The notes under the pieces were generated by a model. The model was not told the origin of the DNA and did no database searches. It saw only the letters and a list, made by a program, of their open reading frames with translations. The translations under genes were made by a program, and so were the position numbers. 6,215 nt of DNA from assembly GCA_934572365.1 (NCBI GenBank), contig CAKTKX010000080.1, positions 1 through 6,215 on the forward strand, written 5' to 3'. Positions 5,951 to 6,215 of the stretch are shown here, in pieces. The stretch comes from an uncultured Oscillospiraceae bacterium. GTDB taxonomy: Bacteria; Bacillota; Clostridia; Oscillospirales; Oscillospiraceae. Every line of letters starts with the position of its first letter. Positions within the stretch are counted from its first letter, which is position 1.

Positions 5951-6215
5951 TCAGCCCTTGACCGCGCCTGCGGTCATGCCTTCGACAAAGTATTTCTGAA
6001 TTGCGGTGAAAAGAATCACAATGGGGATGGTGGTCGCCGTACCCAGCGCCATCAACACGCCCCAGTTGATCTCGGTGGAGCTGATGTAGGTGGACATGCC
6101 CACAGTCAGGGTCTTCATGTAGTCATGGGAGATCAGCACGCTGGACAGGAGGAATTCATTCCAGGAAAGAATGAACGCCATAATTCCGGTGCTTAAGATA
6201 CCGGAAATGCACAGC
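5951..6215 (-). CDS. Carbohydrate ABC transporter permease, MalG-like (CUT1), C-terminal part only
   Basis: The last 87 residues of an inner-membrane permease of a binding-protein-dependent sugar importer are visible; the gene continues beyond the right edge. The frame stays open upstream of the ATG at 6181-6179 (residues LCISGILSTGI precede it), so that ATG is internal. Two membrane segments are visible: one running into SWNEFLLSSVLIS, the typical FxxSWNEFL region of MalG-type permeases, and a last one (WGVLMALGTATTIPIVILFTAI). The protein ends FVEGMTAGAVKG, very close to the classic C-terminus of this family. The EAA loop that contacts the ATPase should lie just outside the window. The partner permease, binding protein and ATPase are not in view. 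The downstream PF12831 flavoprotein probably shares the transcript. The transported sugar cannot be told. Confidence 0.92.
   Translation of the reverse strand, partial: LCISGILSTGIMAFILSWNEFLLSSVLISHDYMKTLTVGMSTYISSTEINWGVLMALGTATTIPIVILFTAIQKYFVEGMTAGAVKG

Overview
The window looks like chromosomal DNA from an anaerobic, gut-type Firmicute (Clostridia, possibly Oscillospiraceae-like). This is an inference from several signs: strong GGAGG/AAGGAG ribosome binding sites, a textbook TTGACT-17-TATAAT promoter, Rho-independent hairpins, G+C that looks moderately high by eye, and a gene set rich in flavoenzymes next to a sugar-type ABC importer. No RNA gene, CRISPR array, insertion sequence or phage gene was seen. 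Coding density is high and no gene-free stretch exceeds 150 bases.

Left block, plus strand (1-3438). The window opens inside a fumarate-reductase/succinate-dehydrogenase-like flavoprotein whose FAD-binding N-terminus lies upstream. After 87 bases comes an Old Yellow Enzyme-type NADH:flavin oxidoreductase with a four-cysteine tail. Three bases further on is a DUF554-family membrane protein, and a strong hairpin terminator closes the unit.

Middle unit, plus strand (3442-4550). A near-consensus promoter starts three bases after the U-tract of that terminator. It drives a single D-2-hydroxyacid dehydrogenase with an intact Arg/Glu/His catalytic set. An imperfect inverted repeat lies between the predicted transcription start and the ribosome binding site. 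A perfect 12-bp hairpin follows the gene and separates it from the convergent genes on the right.

Right block, minus strand (6215-4580). The C-terminal end of a MalG-like (CUT1) ABC transporter permease enters from the right edge. It is followed 27 bases later by a complete FAD-dependent oxidoreductase of the PF12831 type, probably in the same operon.

Together the window encodes four oxidoreductases of four different families, one importer permease and one membrane protein of unknown function. A reasonable reading is an accessory catabolic or reductive locus: an organic compound, probably a sugar or sugar conjugate, is imported and modified by flavin- and nicotinamide-dependent steps. The substrate cannot be determined from the sequence. 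Every family here is known; any novelty lies in the combination and in small motif deviations.
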